Positions 20,981-30,027 of a DNA stretch of 40,853 nt are shown here, piece after piece. A program made the translations under genes and the position numbers. The first letter of the stretch is position 1. Every line of letters begins with the position of its first letter. Under the pieces are notes generated by a model. It saw nothing but the letters and a program-made list of their open reading frames with translations, was not told the origin of the DNA and searched no databases. The stretch comes from a virus, in the IMG/VR virus record IMGVR_UViG_3300031565_000118, positions 1 to 40,853 of that record; one strand, given 5' to 3'.

Positions 20981-22534
20981 ATGAAAAAGAATCTTATCAT
21001 TTTCGGGGTGCTGGCCGTTGCGATCCTCCTTGTCTATTCCAATACGTTCAAGGCAGGACTTCACTATGACGATAGTGTGAACATTACCCATAACAGCATA
21101 ATTCAGATTAAAAGCCTGGATTGGGAGAGCATTAAGGCAACGTGGTTCGCGGGTGGCGCACGGGGGGATATCTATCACCCGGTGCTTTACCGGCCCTTGG
21201 CTATGTGCTCCTTTGCCCTCAATTACTATTTCAACGGCCTTGATGTGTTCTGGTATCACGCCGTCAATACGCTGATCCATATCATAACCGCTATGCTTCT
21301 CTTTCTGTTTATCAAGGAAGTATTGCTTTTACCTGCACTGAGAGAGAAATATGGCGATTATGCTTTGCAGATTGCCGGACTCGCTGCTTTCTTGTGGGCG
21401 ATCAATCCGGTGCAGCTCACGAGCGTTACCTATATCGTGCAGAGGCAAAATAGCCTGTGCGGGATGTTTTATCTCCTTGCATTCTACTTCTATATTAGGG
21501 CCAGGAAGAGCAAATCGCCCCTACAGTACACTTTCTCCGGCCTAGCCATAGTCCTGGCTATGCTCAGTAAAGAAAACGCAATCCTGGCCTTTCCTGCGAT
21601 TGCCCTCTTTGAAGTGATGTTCTTCGGCATGAGCAGGAAAAAGCTCACAATTTTCGGGTGTTTTATAATTGGCGGGTTCTTGCTTATTCTGGCGGTCCAG
21701 GGCTGGGAAACTTTCAGCATCGACACCTTAATGAAAGGCTATGCAAAACGCGAGTTCACCGTGGGCCAGCGGGTTCTCACGGAATCACGGGTTATGGTGT
21801 TCTATATCATGCTCCTGCTTTGTCCCTACCATGGATTTCTCTGTCTTACTCATGTGGTGCCCTTATCTCATGGGTTGCTCAATCCACCTGCAACTCTGGT
21901 TTCCCTGCTTATTATCGCAACGATCTTTACCCTTGCCATAATCAAGATCAAGAAACACCCGCTAATATGTTACTGCGTGTTTTTCTTTTTCCTGAATCAT
22001 CTGGTGGAAGGCACGGTTATCCCCCTTGAGCTTATCTATGAGCACCGGAATTACATACCCTCATTCTTCTTTTTCCTACCGATAGCGATCCTTGTTATCC
22101 ATGCTTACCGCCACTGGTTCAAGTCTATGGCCCTCGTGACAACCGCGCTGATCGTGCTTTTCATGGGATACAATACCTATATCCAAAACAAAGTATGGGA
22201 AACGGATTATAAATTGTGGGTGGATGTTTGCACGAAAAGTCCTGATCCCCGGTCAATCTTCAATTTCGCCGGAGTCTGGTACACCTTTTGGGCTAAGGGA
22301 AATGCGGGTGACGAGGGGCTTCACAAGGCAATAGGGCTATGGATGATCGCGGCAACCTTTAATGAACGATACGGCACCGACTACTCGGAGGATCCTGATG
22401 TGATCCCTTACGGAAGGGTAATGAGCATGGCGCGGTATAATGCCCAAATGCTTATGAGGATGAGCAAAATGAAGAGGACCGAAGCAATAGCATTGCGAGG
22501 ATTGCCTGAAGATAGGAGTCAACCTAATGGCTGA
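20981..22534 (+). CDS. Polytopic membrane glycosyltransferase-like protein (TMTC/GT-C type)
   Basis: This 517-residue protein begins with a hydrophobic helix and then has the hallmark first loop YSNTFKAGLHYDD, a YRPLAMCSFALNYYFNG stretch, and WYHAVNTLIHI. LWAINPVQLTSVTYIVQRQNSL, an L-S-KENA segment and about nine to ten further helices follow. This is the arrangement of TMTC/DUF1736-like GT-C enzymes, which in animals transfer mannose to Ser/Thr of proteins from a lipid-linked donor. The C-terminal 90 residues are soluble and lack clear TPR units. The gene lies between secreted virion-region genes and an adaptor gene, inside the structural block, overlapping the next gene by 8 bases. GGGAGC is the ribosome site. 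It probably glycosylates exported phage or surface proteins. Confidence 0.7.
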   Translation: MKKNLIIFGVLAVAILLVYSNTFKAGLHYDDSVNITHNSIIQIKSLDWESIKATWFAGGARGDIYHPVLYRPLAMCSFALNYYFNGLDVFWYHAVNTLIHIITAMLLFLFIKEVLLLPALREKYGDYALQIAGLAAFLWAINPVQLTSVTYIVQRQNSLCGMFYLLAFYFYIRARKSKSPLQYTFSGLAIVLAMLSKENAILAFPAIALFEVMFFGMSRKKLTIFGCFIIGGFLLILAVQGWETFSIDTLMKGYAKREFTVGQRVLTESRVMVFYIMLLLCPYHGFLCLTHVVPLSHGLLNPPATLVSLLIIATIFTLAIIKIKKHPLICYCVFFFFLNHLVEGTVIPLELIYEHRNYIPSFFFFLPIAILVIHAYRHWFKSMALVTTALIVLFMGYNTYIQNKVWETDYKLWVDVCTKSPDPRSIFNFAGVWYTFWAKGNAGDEGLHKAIGLWMIAATFNERYGTDYSEDPDVIPYGRVMSMARYNAQMLMRMSKMKRTEAIALRGLPEDRSQPNG

Positions 22535-23426
22535 TTTTCTTACATTTGCAGAGATTTACGCAGAGATAGAGAAGGTTATCAAGCACTTTGACAGCTCTCA
22601 GACGAATATGGTCAAGGCCATGGCGAACATGGTCTATCTCGATGAGCTCATGGTGGCCGATGATCTGTATCCCCTCTACTGGCTTGTAGACTTTGACGAT
22701 AGCCTGAAATCGGTGGCTCCGGCCACGATTACCGACCTTACCGATGCAAACCCCGGCGTGGTTACGGCTACGGCACACGGCTTTGCCACGGGTGATCTGA
22801 TCACCATTCATAACGTGGTGGGCATGACTGAGGTGAACGATCGGATTTATTATGTGACCTATGTCAACGCAAATAGTTTCAGCATTGTGGATACAAGCGG
22901 ATACACAGCCTACACCTCCGGGGGCACGGCACACCACAGGGGCAAGACCCTGGCAACGACAGGAAAGAACGTGCAGAGGATACTCGAGGTTGCATGGCGT
23001 GATGGAGGATTAATGACAGAAATCACACCACAGGAGATCGAGGCCGATACAGCTCATCATTACAGCGAGATTACTTGCAGACCCCAGCGATGGTATCACG
23101 GCAAGGGCTTTACTTCGGCGGGTGTCGAAACAAATCAACTTATCTGGTTTCCGGGGGCCGATGCCGAATACATCTTGCGTTACTGGCTGGAAAAGCGGGC
23201 TTCGCCTTTGAGTGCCGATGGTGATGTGCCTTTACTTCCCCCTCAATTTCACCATGCGATTATAGCAGGCGCGGTAATGCGGCTGGCAGAGAGCAAAGTG
23301 CAGGTAGAAAATGCCGTTGTGTGGCCGGGGATCTACAAGCAGCAAATCAAGGCCCTGGTGAGCTTCAACCGGCGATATTACGAGGAACATGAGGCCCTGA
23401 GGAGAGGAAAACCATATCTATTATGA
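22527..23426 (+). CDS. Head-tail adaptor-like protein with an inserted FCCH-like beta domain
   Basis: In this 299-residue protein the outer parts resemble P22 gp4/T7 gp8-region adaptors: an N-terminal helical start (FAEIYAEIEKVIKHFD) and a C-terminal region with ITCRPQRWYHG and ILRYWLEKRA, then a closing helical FHHAIIAGAVMRLAE. In between (about 65-137) is an insert with PGVVTATAHGFATGDLITI, MTEVNDRIYYVTYV and TSGYTAYTSGG, the pattern of the ubiquitin-activating E1 FCCH-like beta module found in many phage tail proteins. The adaptor joins portal and tail. The insert may project outward. Confidence 0.65.
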   Translation: MADFLTFAEIYAEIEKVIKHFDSSQTNMVKAMANMVYLDELMVADDLYPLYWLVDFDDSLKSVAPATITDLTDANPGVVTATAHGFATGDLITIHNVVGMTEVNDRIYYVTYVNANSFSIVDTSGYTAYTSGGTAHHRGKTLATTGKNVQRILEVAWRDGGLMTEITPQEIEADTAHHYSEITCRPQRWYHGKGFTSAGVETNQLIWFPGADAEYILRYWLEKRASPLSADGDVPLLPPQFHHAIIAGAVMRLAESKVQVENAVVWPGIYKQQIKALVSFNRRYYEEHEALRRGKPYLL

Positions 23427-24598
23427 AAAAGATTCTTTTAATACTTCTGCTCTGTTTGCTTCCCTTCACCGGGTATGCCTACACGGTTGGCGAAAGCCCC
23501 GTAATGCTCCCCCCTGCCTATTCTGTCTATGCTCCACAATCGGCGGCTGCGGACCAGGGGGCTACGAGCACGGCTTATGTCACCTTGAAGAACCTCGTGG
23601 ATTCCATAGGGGTCGGGGAAATAGCGACTATCATCTTTAGTCATTCAGGGGCTACCGATACCACAACTTACACCCTCACGACAAATGAAACCGTACCTTC
23701 AAATATTACTGTCTGGGTGGAACCGGGAGCGATTCTGGATGGTGCAGGAACACTCACAATAAACGGACCTTTTGCTCCTGGTCTAACTCAATGTTTTGGG
23801 GCCAGTATCACCGTCACTTTCGGCGCTGGGGCGGTGAAACAAATACATTCTGAATGGTTTGGAAATTCTAGTCCATACACACTTACCGCCAACGACCCAA
23901 CGCCTTCTATTGGCAAAGGATATCTTTTTAAAACTGCAAATACTATAGCCACCACCATTAGCGATTTTACTAGTGGAATTACTGGTCAAGAAATTAAAAT
24001 ATTAATTAATGAGGCAAATACAAAAATAGATTTTTCAGGAACAAACCTAAAAGGTAACAATGGAGCAGACTGGTCATGCTCAAGTGGCGATTCAATGGTC
24101 TGTGTTTTTGATGGAACTAATTGGTATTGTATTATTTCCAGTGGAAGCACTACGGATATTTCTTTTTTATCGCCTCTATCAATCCCCCCAGCAGCTTTTG
24201 TTTCTGCATTAGATACATTCGATTGGGACTGTTCATGGACAGGGCTGAAAAATCGTGCCGCTTTAACCCTTCAATATTTCTATGCTCCCGTGCTTCTACC
24301 TCATGGAGTTACAGTTACTAAAGTAACTTTGTACGGATATAGAGATGATGCACTTGCTGTTTTAAAATTAAGTCTTGGTCGGAATAATAGAAGTAGCGCT
24401 GTTGCTCAATTACTAGTAACAAATCTTACGGCTGATTGGATAAGCGGGTATAGCAGCATAGGAGAGGACACTATTCTTCATGACACCATAGACAATGAAA
24501 CTTATCATTATTCACTGATAGCAGAGATGGATCCTAATGATTCTGTTGAAGATGTAAAATTTTTAGGGGCAACTGTAGACTTTGTAGACTTTGAATAA
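23423..24598 (+). CDS. Secreted mosaic fibre-like protein
   Basis: This 391-residue protein has a Sec signal (MKKILLILLLCLLPFTGYA, cut before YTVG) and a beta-helix-like start (VWVEPGAILDGAGTLTINGPF) of the kind found in tail spikes. A second module (EIKILINEANTKIDFSG...CVFDGTNWYCI) and a beta-sandwich-like C terminus follow. From about 23,850 on, the DNA is plainly richer in A and T and uses different codons from the first part, suggesting that the C-terminal two thirds were acquired by recombination, as is common in receptor-binding fibres. It starts in an ATGA overlap with the adaptor gene. Confidence 0.55.
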   Translation: MKKILLILLLCLLPFTGYAYTVGESPVMLPPAYSVYAPQSAAADQGATSTAYVTLKNLVDSIGVGEIATIIFSHSGATDTTTYTLTTNETVPSNITVWVEPGAILDGAGTLTINGPFAPGLTQCFGASITVTFGAGAVKQIHSEWFGNSSPYTLTANDPTPSIGKGYLFKTANTIATTISDFTSGITGQEIKILINEANTKIDFSGTNLKGNNGADWSCSSGDSMVCVFDGTNWYCIISSGSTTDISFLSPLSIPPAAFVSALDTFDWDCSWTGLKNRAALTLQYFYAPVLLPHGVTVTKVTLYGYRDDALAVLKLSLGRNNRSSAVAQLLVTNLTADWISGYSSIGEDTILHDTIDNETYHYSLIAEMDPNDSVEDVKFLGATVDFVDFE

Positions 24599-24628
24599 AA
24601 TAATATTTTGTTCTGGAAATAGCATGAT

Positions 24629-27600
24629 ATGAAAAAACTAACCACATCCCTAATCCTTCTCCTCATAGCCCTTACCGGCTATGCTCTGGCTTCCAGCTTT
24701 AAGCCCTATTCTTATCCCTTCATAGGACGCTGGCAACCGGCAGAGGATTCACGCCTGATCGATGATTACGGCTTTCAGGATATCCAGAACCTCCGCAAAG
24801 ACGGCAAGCGCCTCAAGGGTGTCTCGGGACATACCAAGATCAACACAACGCAACTCAGCACGACCTATCTCTACGCTGCAAATGCCTTCCATTTCCGCAA
24901 GGATAACCCGGCAGAGAGTCATGTGCTTGTGTTGGCCGTGAGTACTGGTGTCGATGCTGAAGGCGTGATCTTCAACAATGAGACCGCTATCCCGGCTCAG
25001 GGAGATTTTGCGGCAACCCTGGAGCATATCGATTCTTCAGGCGCAGGCCTCGGCAGATTCAGCATGGCCCCCCAGGGCAACATGCTCTATTGCAACGGAA
25101 AGGAATCGCAGATTTGGGGAGGTAATGAGCAACTACCTACCGCTTTTATCGTTTATGTATCTTCAAGTGAAGATGTAGTTGACAATCCAAAAGATTATAC
25201 CGATCGGATCAGAAACAGCCTTACGGAGAATGATGAGGTGGCTTGGATCGGCGGGGGTATTGATGCCTATACCATGTTGCTCATGCACTTCGATGGTACC
25301 ACCACAGAGTTTGCGGATGCCATAGGAGTGCATACACCAGTAGGCTCAGGGGATGCCGTAACGGATAGCACACAAAGGAAATTCGGGCCAAAATCGGGTT
25401 ATTTTGATGGGGCTTTAGATTGGATAGATTTGCCTGATCACGATAATTGGGCAATGACGAGTAGTGAATTTACTGTTGAAGCCTGGCTAAGACCTGATTT
25501 TGGGAACGGAGTAGGATCAACTTATGGGATATATCAACAATTCATAGATGATGACAATCTTTGGGAGTTTTACCTTAATGGTGACAATATTCAGTTTAGA
25601 GTTAGAGAAGCCGGATCACAAGAGGTTTATCTATCCGCTGCTCATTCTATGTCGGCAGATAATTGGTATCATGCGGCAATCATAAGAGGATGGGACGAAG
25701 ATGTCGATACCTGGGCTATTACGGTTAATGGAATCGCTGTTGCCACCCTGGAAGATATAGACGATGTACCCAATTTCGCAACAACTTTAGAAATTGGCAA
25801 TTTTACTTATTTGGGAAACACCTATGAATGGTCAGGTTGGATAGATGAATACTGTGTTTCTAAAGGGATTGCCCGCCATACCTCAAACTTCAACGTCCCT
25901 GTCCGTGCCTATGTCAGTGGTTCTCATAATTTTCTCGTTGGCTATACTCGCCCATTGCAGGGAGTTAAACTTTACTTATCCGATGTAAATCCATTAGACG
26001 ATGCTGCATTGCGTGTTTATGAGTGGAATGGTTCATCTTGGACACTTCTTGATTCAACCGACAATACGAGTGCCCTTGAATCTATCGGATGGATCACATG
26101 GGCATCAACCCTTGATAGTTCAAAACCAAGATATCTCGAAGGACAACTTCTCTATTGGTATAAGTTCTATGTTACCAAAGGAGATGCCACGATTTCTCAA
26201 GTCACGGTAGATGCTCCCTGGCAGAATATCACGAATATTTGGGATGGCGCAGAGGAAACGGTTAGCGCTTGCAAGAGCAATATCGGAGATGCCTGGAAAG
26301 ACTATTTCGATGAGGCAAGCGATTACGATTGGGATAGCGTCATTCTATCCAGCATGACGACCGATGAATATTGGTATGTGGGCTTTTCAGGACCGCAACA
26401 GGGACTTCACTTTTTCATCGAACCCAGTGGAACCCATGAAAACGTCAATGCGGCAGTCCTCACGATAGACCGCTGGACTGGGGATACCTGGGAAACCGTT
26501 TCAAATATCAGCAACCTTACAGGTGCAGCAACTACCTTCAATCAATCCGGTGTCGTTACATTCTCAGCGGCAAATCGGGGAGAAGAGTTTGAATACAGTT
26601 TGCAAGACAGCGCACCATTCTTTTTCTATCGATTGGGGTTATCCTCCGGGCCTCTCGATGCCGACACGGAAGTTGATTCTGTCCAGGGCATTCCCGTTAC
26701 TTATCCGCTTAAAGGCTATAAATTCCCCGGTTTCTACGCCGGCCGGTCTTTCCTTTTCAATGAACTCGTAGGCGAACAGAACAAGGCTATTTACTCCGCT
26801 TACAATGCCCCTGATATCTGGAATGGTGAGGATTCCGGAAGTCTCTATTTCGGGGATGAACAGGGTCTTACGGCTGCGGTATCAATTTACAATGTCTTTC
26901 AATATTCCGGTATCACACAACTTATCGTAACCAAACAACATGAGACATGGCGAGTATCCGGCGAGTGGATAGATGTACCTCTGGAATGGGAAAATAAACT
27001 GGTTTCGGGAAATATCGGGTGTATTGCTCCCCTTTCAATGGCGGCTTGTGATGTGGCAGACCTGGGAGAATCCGGTGGAATAAAGCGGCAAGTTGCGATG
27101 TGGCAGACAGACACTGGGGTCGTGAAATGTGACGGTGCCACGATTCAATATATCTCCGATGATATCAAATGTTACTGGGACCGGAACGATACCCGGTTGA
27201 TCCCTATTACACGGCTCGATGATAGCGTGGGTTGGTATGACCCGAATCTAAGGGCTTATAAACTCCTTATCTCCTCGGGAACGGGGCAGGAAACCCACAA
27301 CGTAGAACTCGAGTATTCCCTTGATTATAACGAATGGACAAAGCTCTACCGGGAAGTGACGACCACGAGCGAGGGGGCAAACCCCCTGCAGGTGGGCCTC
27401 ATGGTCAAGGATACCACAGGCAAATCTTACAGTTACGGCGTGACCGACCTCGGGTATATGTACCGGCTGGAAGATGGGCTCACCTGGGATAGCACACCGA
27501 TTGAGGAATATATCTGGACAAAAGACCTCATGCTTGATGATGAATGGCCTTTGATGCGGCATACCAATATTCAGTATTTCCGCTTGCTTTACGAGCAGAA

Positions 27601-27856
27601 GGCAACGACCGGGGAAACGATCAGCGTAGCCCATTACTGCGATAACGTGATTACGGTTGCCACAACCGCTATGACCTGGGAACTTCCGAATACGATAGAT
27701 CCCGGTACTCACGAGTTTGTAACGGACCAATGCTTACTCGGTCCCTGTTTGTATCACAGCTTTAAAATATCGGGGGATTTCGATTTAGTCTATGACGGGA
27801 TGGAGCTTATTGGCCTTGGGCTCTATTACGAAGTCTATGATGCGATCCGCGAATAG
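24629..27856 (+). CDS. Large tail protein (P22 gp10/tail-tube-like) with a LamG-type domain and a signal peptide
   Basis: In this 1075-residue protein, FIGRWQPAEDSRLIDDYGFQDIQNL near the N terminus and a late region (TKQHETWRVSGEWID..., SGNIGCIAPLSM, QVAMWQTDTGVVKCDG) are like podovirus tail-hub or tail-tube proteins. Residues about 212-427 form a concanavalin/LamG-type domain (YTMLLMHFDGTTTEFADAIG, FTVEAWLRPD, WYHAAIIRGWDE, GWIDEYCVSKGIARH) likely to bind sugars. The first 21 residues form a Sec-like signal (MKKLTTSLILLLIALTGYALA). Such a large tail protein with an export signal is odd. The domain is probably a receptor or surface-glycan binder. Confidence 0.6.
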   Translation: MKKLTTSLILLLIALTGYALASSFKPYSYPFIGRWQPAEDSRLIDDYGFQDIQNLRKDGKRLKGVSGHTKINTTQLSTTYLYAANAFHFRKDNPAESHVLVLAVSTGVDAEGVIFNNETAIPAQGDFAATLEHIDSSGAGLGRFSMAPQGNMLYCNGKESQIWGGNEQLPTAFIVYVSSSEDVVDNPKDYTDRIRNSLTENDEVAWIGGGIDAYTMLLMHFDGTTTEFADAIGVHTPVGSGDAVTDSTQRKFGPKSGYFDGALDWIDLPDHDNWAMTSSEFTVEAWLRPDFGNGVGSTYGIYQQFIDDDNLWEFYLNGDNIQFRVREAGSQEVYLSAAHSMSADNWYHAAIIRGWDEDVDTWAITVNGIAVATLEDIDDVPNFATTLEIGNFTYLGNTYEWSGWIDEYCVSKGIARHTSNFNVPVRAYVSGSHNFLVGYTRPLQGVKLYLSDVNPLDDAALRVYEWNGSSWTLLDSTDNTSALESIGWITWASTLDSSKPRYLEGQLLYWYKFYVTKGDATISQVTVDAPWQNITNIWDGAEETVSACKSNIGDAWKDYFDEASDYDWDSVILSSMTTDEYWYVGFSGPQQGLHFFIEPSGTHENVNAAVLTIDRWTGDTWETVSNISNLTGAATTFNQSGVVTFSAANRGEEFEYSLQDSAPFFFYRLGLSSGPLDADTEVDSVQGIPVTYPLKGYKFPGFYAGRSFLFNELVGEQNKAIYSAYNAPDIWNGEDSGSLYFGDEQGLTAAVSIYNVFQYSGITQLIVTKQHETWRVSGEWIDVPLEWENKLVSGNIGCIAPLSMAACDVADLGESGGIKRQVAMWQTDTGVVKCDGATIQYISDDIKCYWDRNDTRLIPITRLDDSVGWYDPNLRAYKLLISSGTGQETHNVELEYSLDYNEWTKLYREVTTTSEGANPLQVGLMVKDTTGKSYSYGVTDLGYMYRLEDGLTWDSTPIEEYIWTKDLMLDDEWPLMRHTNIQYFRLLYEQKATTGETISVAHYCDNVITVATTAMTWELPNTIDPGTHEFVTDQCLLGPCLYHSFKISGDFDLVYDGMELIGLGLYYEVYDAIRE

Positions 27857-27866
27857 GAGCAATCTA

Positions 27867-28559
27867 ATGTACGCAAATTTCACTCAAAAGTTAATGGAGG
27901 CCAAGCGCAGGGCACGGCTTATGGGCCGACCTCTGGCAAAAAGCGAGGTAGCGGGGATCAGCGCGGGGTATGCTGCCACGGCCTCGGACCGGCTGGCACA
28001 GCATAAACAGCTATCCCTTCAAGAGAAGATGCACACGGAGAACCTGGCCCAGCGGAAGTATGAGACTGGGCAGGAATTACGGGCGGCACAGAAGGCAGAG
28101 CATCAGGAAAGACAGGGAAATGTTGCAGGTTCTATGGGTGCTCTTATCGGTGGAACTTTAGCTGGTAGTGTATCAGGAGGCCTTGGGTGGGGCATGGGTG
28201 CATTGATTGGTGGAGGTATTGGTAAAATGATCGGTGGCGGCTGCATCATAATCTCCGCTTGCACGGACCCGGATTCTTATGAAGTCAACATAGCTCGGCA
28301 CTATCGGGATGGCTACATGAGCCTCGAGGAATTAATAGGGTACTACACCCTGGCCCGGTTGGTTGTCCCGATTATGCCGAAAAAACTGGTTAAGCGCTTT
28401 CTTGTTGACCGGCTGGTTGACTATGGCGAAGTGATCCTGGGCATTAAAAAGCGCCTTAGATTCACAAGTTCATATTGGATAACCACGGGATTTCTAAAAC
28501 TCTGTGAGGGCATCGGGGGCCTCTATATCAGGAGAAGAACGGAGGTGTACGATGGCTAA
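27867..28559 (+). CDS. Glycine-zipper protein with CFI-box-like C terminus (candidate ejection protein)
   Basis: This 230-residue protein has a basic helical N terminus (KRRARLMGRPLAKSEVAGI). A long Gln/Glu/Lys-rich helix and a Gly-rich membrane-active stretch (MGALIGGTLAGSVSGG, MGALIGGGIGKMIGGG, about 92-127) follow. A C-terminal domain starting GCIIISACTDPDS has the EVNIARHYRD pattern of CFI-box domains (Cys-x-I-x-x-A-C..., R-x-(F/Y)-RD). Gly-zippers suit proteins that enter membranes, so it may be an ejected internal virion protein. It starts with AGGAGC and overlaps the next gene by 8 bases. Confidence 0.5.
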   Translation: MYANFTQKLMEAKRRARLMGRPLAKSEVAGISAGYAATASDRLAQHKQLSLQEKMHTENLAQRKYETGQELRAAQKAEHQERQGNVAGSMGALIGGTLAGSVSGGLGWGMGALIGGGIGKMIGGGCIIISACTDPDSYEVNIARHYRDGYMSLEELIGYYTLARLVVPIMPKKLVKRFLVDRLVDYGEVILGIKKRLRFTSSYWITTGFLKLCEGIGGLYIRRRTEVYDG

Positions 28560-30027
28560 CCGTTTTTATATTCCCAGACGTTCAAATGCCCTGGATTTCG
28601 GACAGATGGCGATACGACTTGCAGCCATGAAGCAGCAGGGAGCGCAGTTTGAGAAGGGCCATGCCCTTGCTGAAAGACGGCAGAAGTTATCGGAAGGTGA
28701 GCACCAATTACAAAAGGAGAGATTTAAAAAGGAGTATGGCTATGACCAACCCCAATCGGGAGAGTTTGACGAGTGGCACGGCATGGGGCATGTGCAGGGA
28801 TTGAAGGAGCGCGGGGTATCAGTCGCAGAACGACAGGTAGGAGCAACAGAACAACAAATTCCTATCACTGAAAAGGATTTCAGTCCTTCCAGTGTCCTGC
28901 GATTCGAGAAGTTACAGCTTGCAAATGTTGGCCTAGATAAAGCCTGGAAACCCGTTACTGACATAATCAAAGGATGGGCGAATGATCCTCAAATAACAAA
29001 CCGGGCAGCTTTGCATCTTGGTATAGCGAATTGGCCTCAACTACAAAGCCTTGCCCTTGAAGGATTGGAAAAAGAATATCAGAAAAGTTCTCCCGGTCCT
29101 CGGCAAAAGATGCTTGAGCAAATGATTGATCAGATTTCCAAAGATACAAAAGGGGATATGATTAAACAAATAATGCCAGCAACGGCAAAAGCCATAGAGA
29201 ATGAGCAGACCTTGATTGAATCGAAAGCGGGGGAGTCTAGGGCTATGAAATCCTGGGTGACACCTGATGGCAAAGTCGTCAATCTTCCGAATAACGTCAC
29301 ACCTCCTGAAGGTTCCGTACCTTATCAGTCGGGTATGGATATTGAGGTGACGGATGAGGGAACCAGAATCAGGACCGGAGTTTCGGGAATCGCTGGGGGA
29401 ATGCAACGAAAAACAGCCGGAACCCTTGAAGATAAGGTTTTAAACACGGTTGAAGGCATCCAACGGCTTGATCAAATAGCACAGAGTTATCGCCCTGAAT
29501 ATCAAGAACTTGGGACACGGTGGAAAACCTTTGCTTCAAAGTGGAAGGAAAAATTGCGCGGAACTCCTGTGGAAAAATGGGTGGATTTGGGACTTGAACC
29601 CGATGATAAGGTTTTGCTTCAAAACTACACAGCATTCAGGCGAGATGCCATTGATAACATCAACCGGCATATCAAGGAGATTACCGGCGCACAAATGAGC
29701 GAGAAAGAGGCAGGCAGAATCAGAAAGGGTATGCCGGACCCAGGGGAAGGCTTACTTGATGGCGATTCACCTACAGAGTTTGAGGCAAAGTGGAAATCAT
29801 CGGCCACCTCTTTGCGAATGGCTCAAGCCCGCTATGTGTATCTTTTGAAAACCGGCATGAATGAGGGTGCTATCAAGGGTCTTGCTAAACAAGACATGCT
29901 TCCATCTCTTTCCAATATGAAGGCAATCATTAACGACAAGGCCGAAGAAATCAAGGCGGCAAATCCAGGAATCCCAAAAGATCAACTGACGCTTGAAGTA
30001 TCAAAATATTTCGGGTTGGCAAAATGA
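28552..30027 (+). CDS. Candidate internal virion protein 1
   Basis: This 491-residue soluble, helical protein is rich in Lys, Gln and Glu. Notable parts are an early helix (QMAIRLAAMKQQGAQFEKGHALAERRQKLSEG, read in parts) and a C-terminal region (RWKTFASKWKEKLRG, KWKSSATSLRMAQARYVYL). Its position after the glycine-zipper gene and before a large Ala/Lys-rich protein matches the order of podovirus ejection proteins. The start at 28552 has CGGAGGTG upstream. No family was recognised with certainty. Confidence 0.45.
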   Translation: MANRFYIPRRSNALDFGQMAIRLAAMKQQGAQFEKGHALAERRQKLSEGEHQLQKERFKKEYGYDQPQSGEFDEWHGMGHVQGLKERGVSVAERQVGATEQQIPITEKDFSPSSVLRFEKLQLANVGLDKAWKPVTDIIKGWANDPQITNRAALHLGIANWPQLQSLALEGLEKEYQKSSPGPRQKMLEQMIDQISKDTKGDMIKQIMPATAKAIENEQTLIESKAGESRAMKSWVTPDGKVVNLPNNVTPPEGSVPYQSGMDIEVTDEGTRIRTGVSGIAGGMQRKTAGTLEDKVLNTVEGIQRLDQIAQSYRPEYQELGTRWKTFASKWKEKLRGTPVEKWVDLGLEPDDKVLLQNYTAFRRDAIDNINRHIKEITGAQMSEKEAGRIRKGMPDPGEGLLDGDSPTEFEAKWKSSATSLRMAQARYVYLLKTGMNEGAIKGLAKQDMLPSLSNMKAIINDKAEEIKAANPGIPKDQLTLEVSKYFGLAK

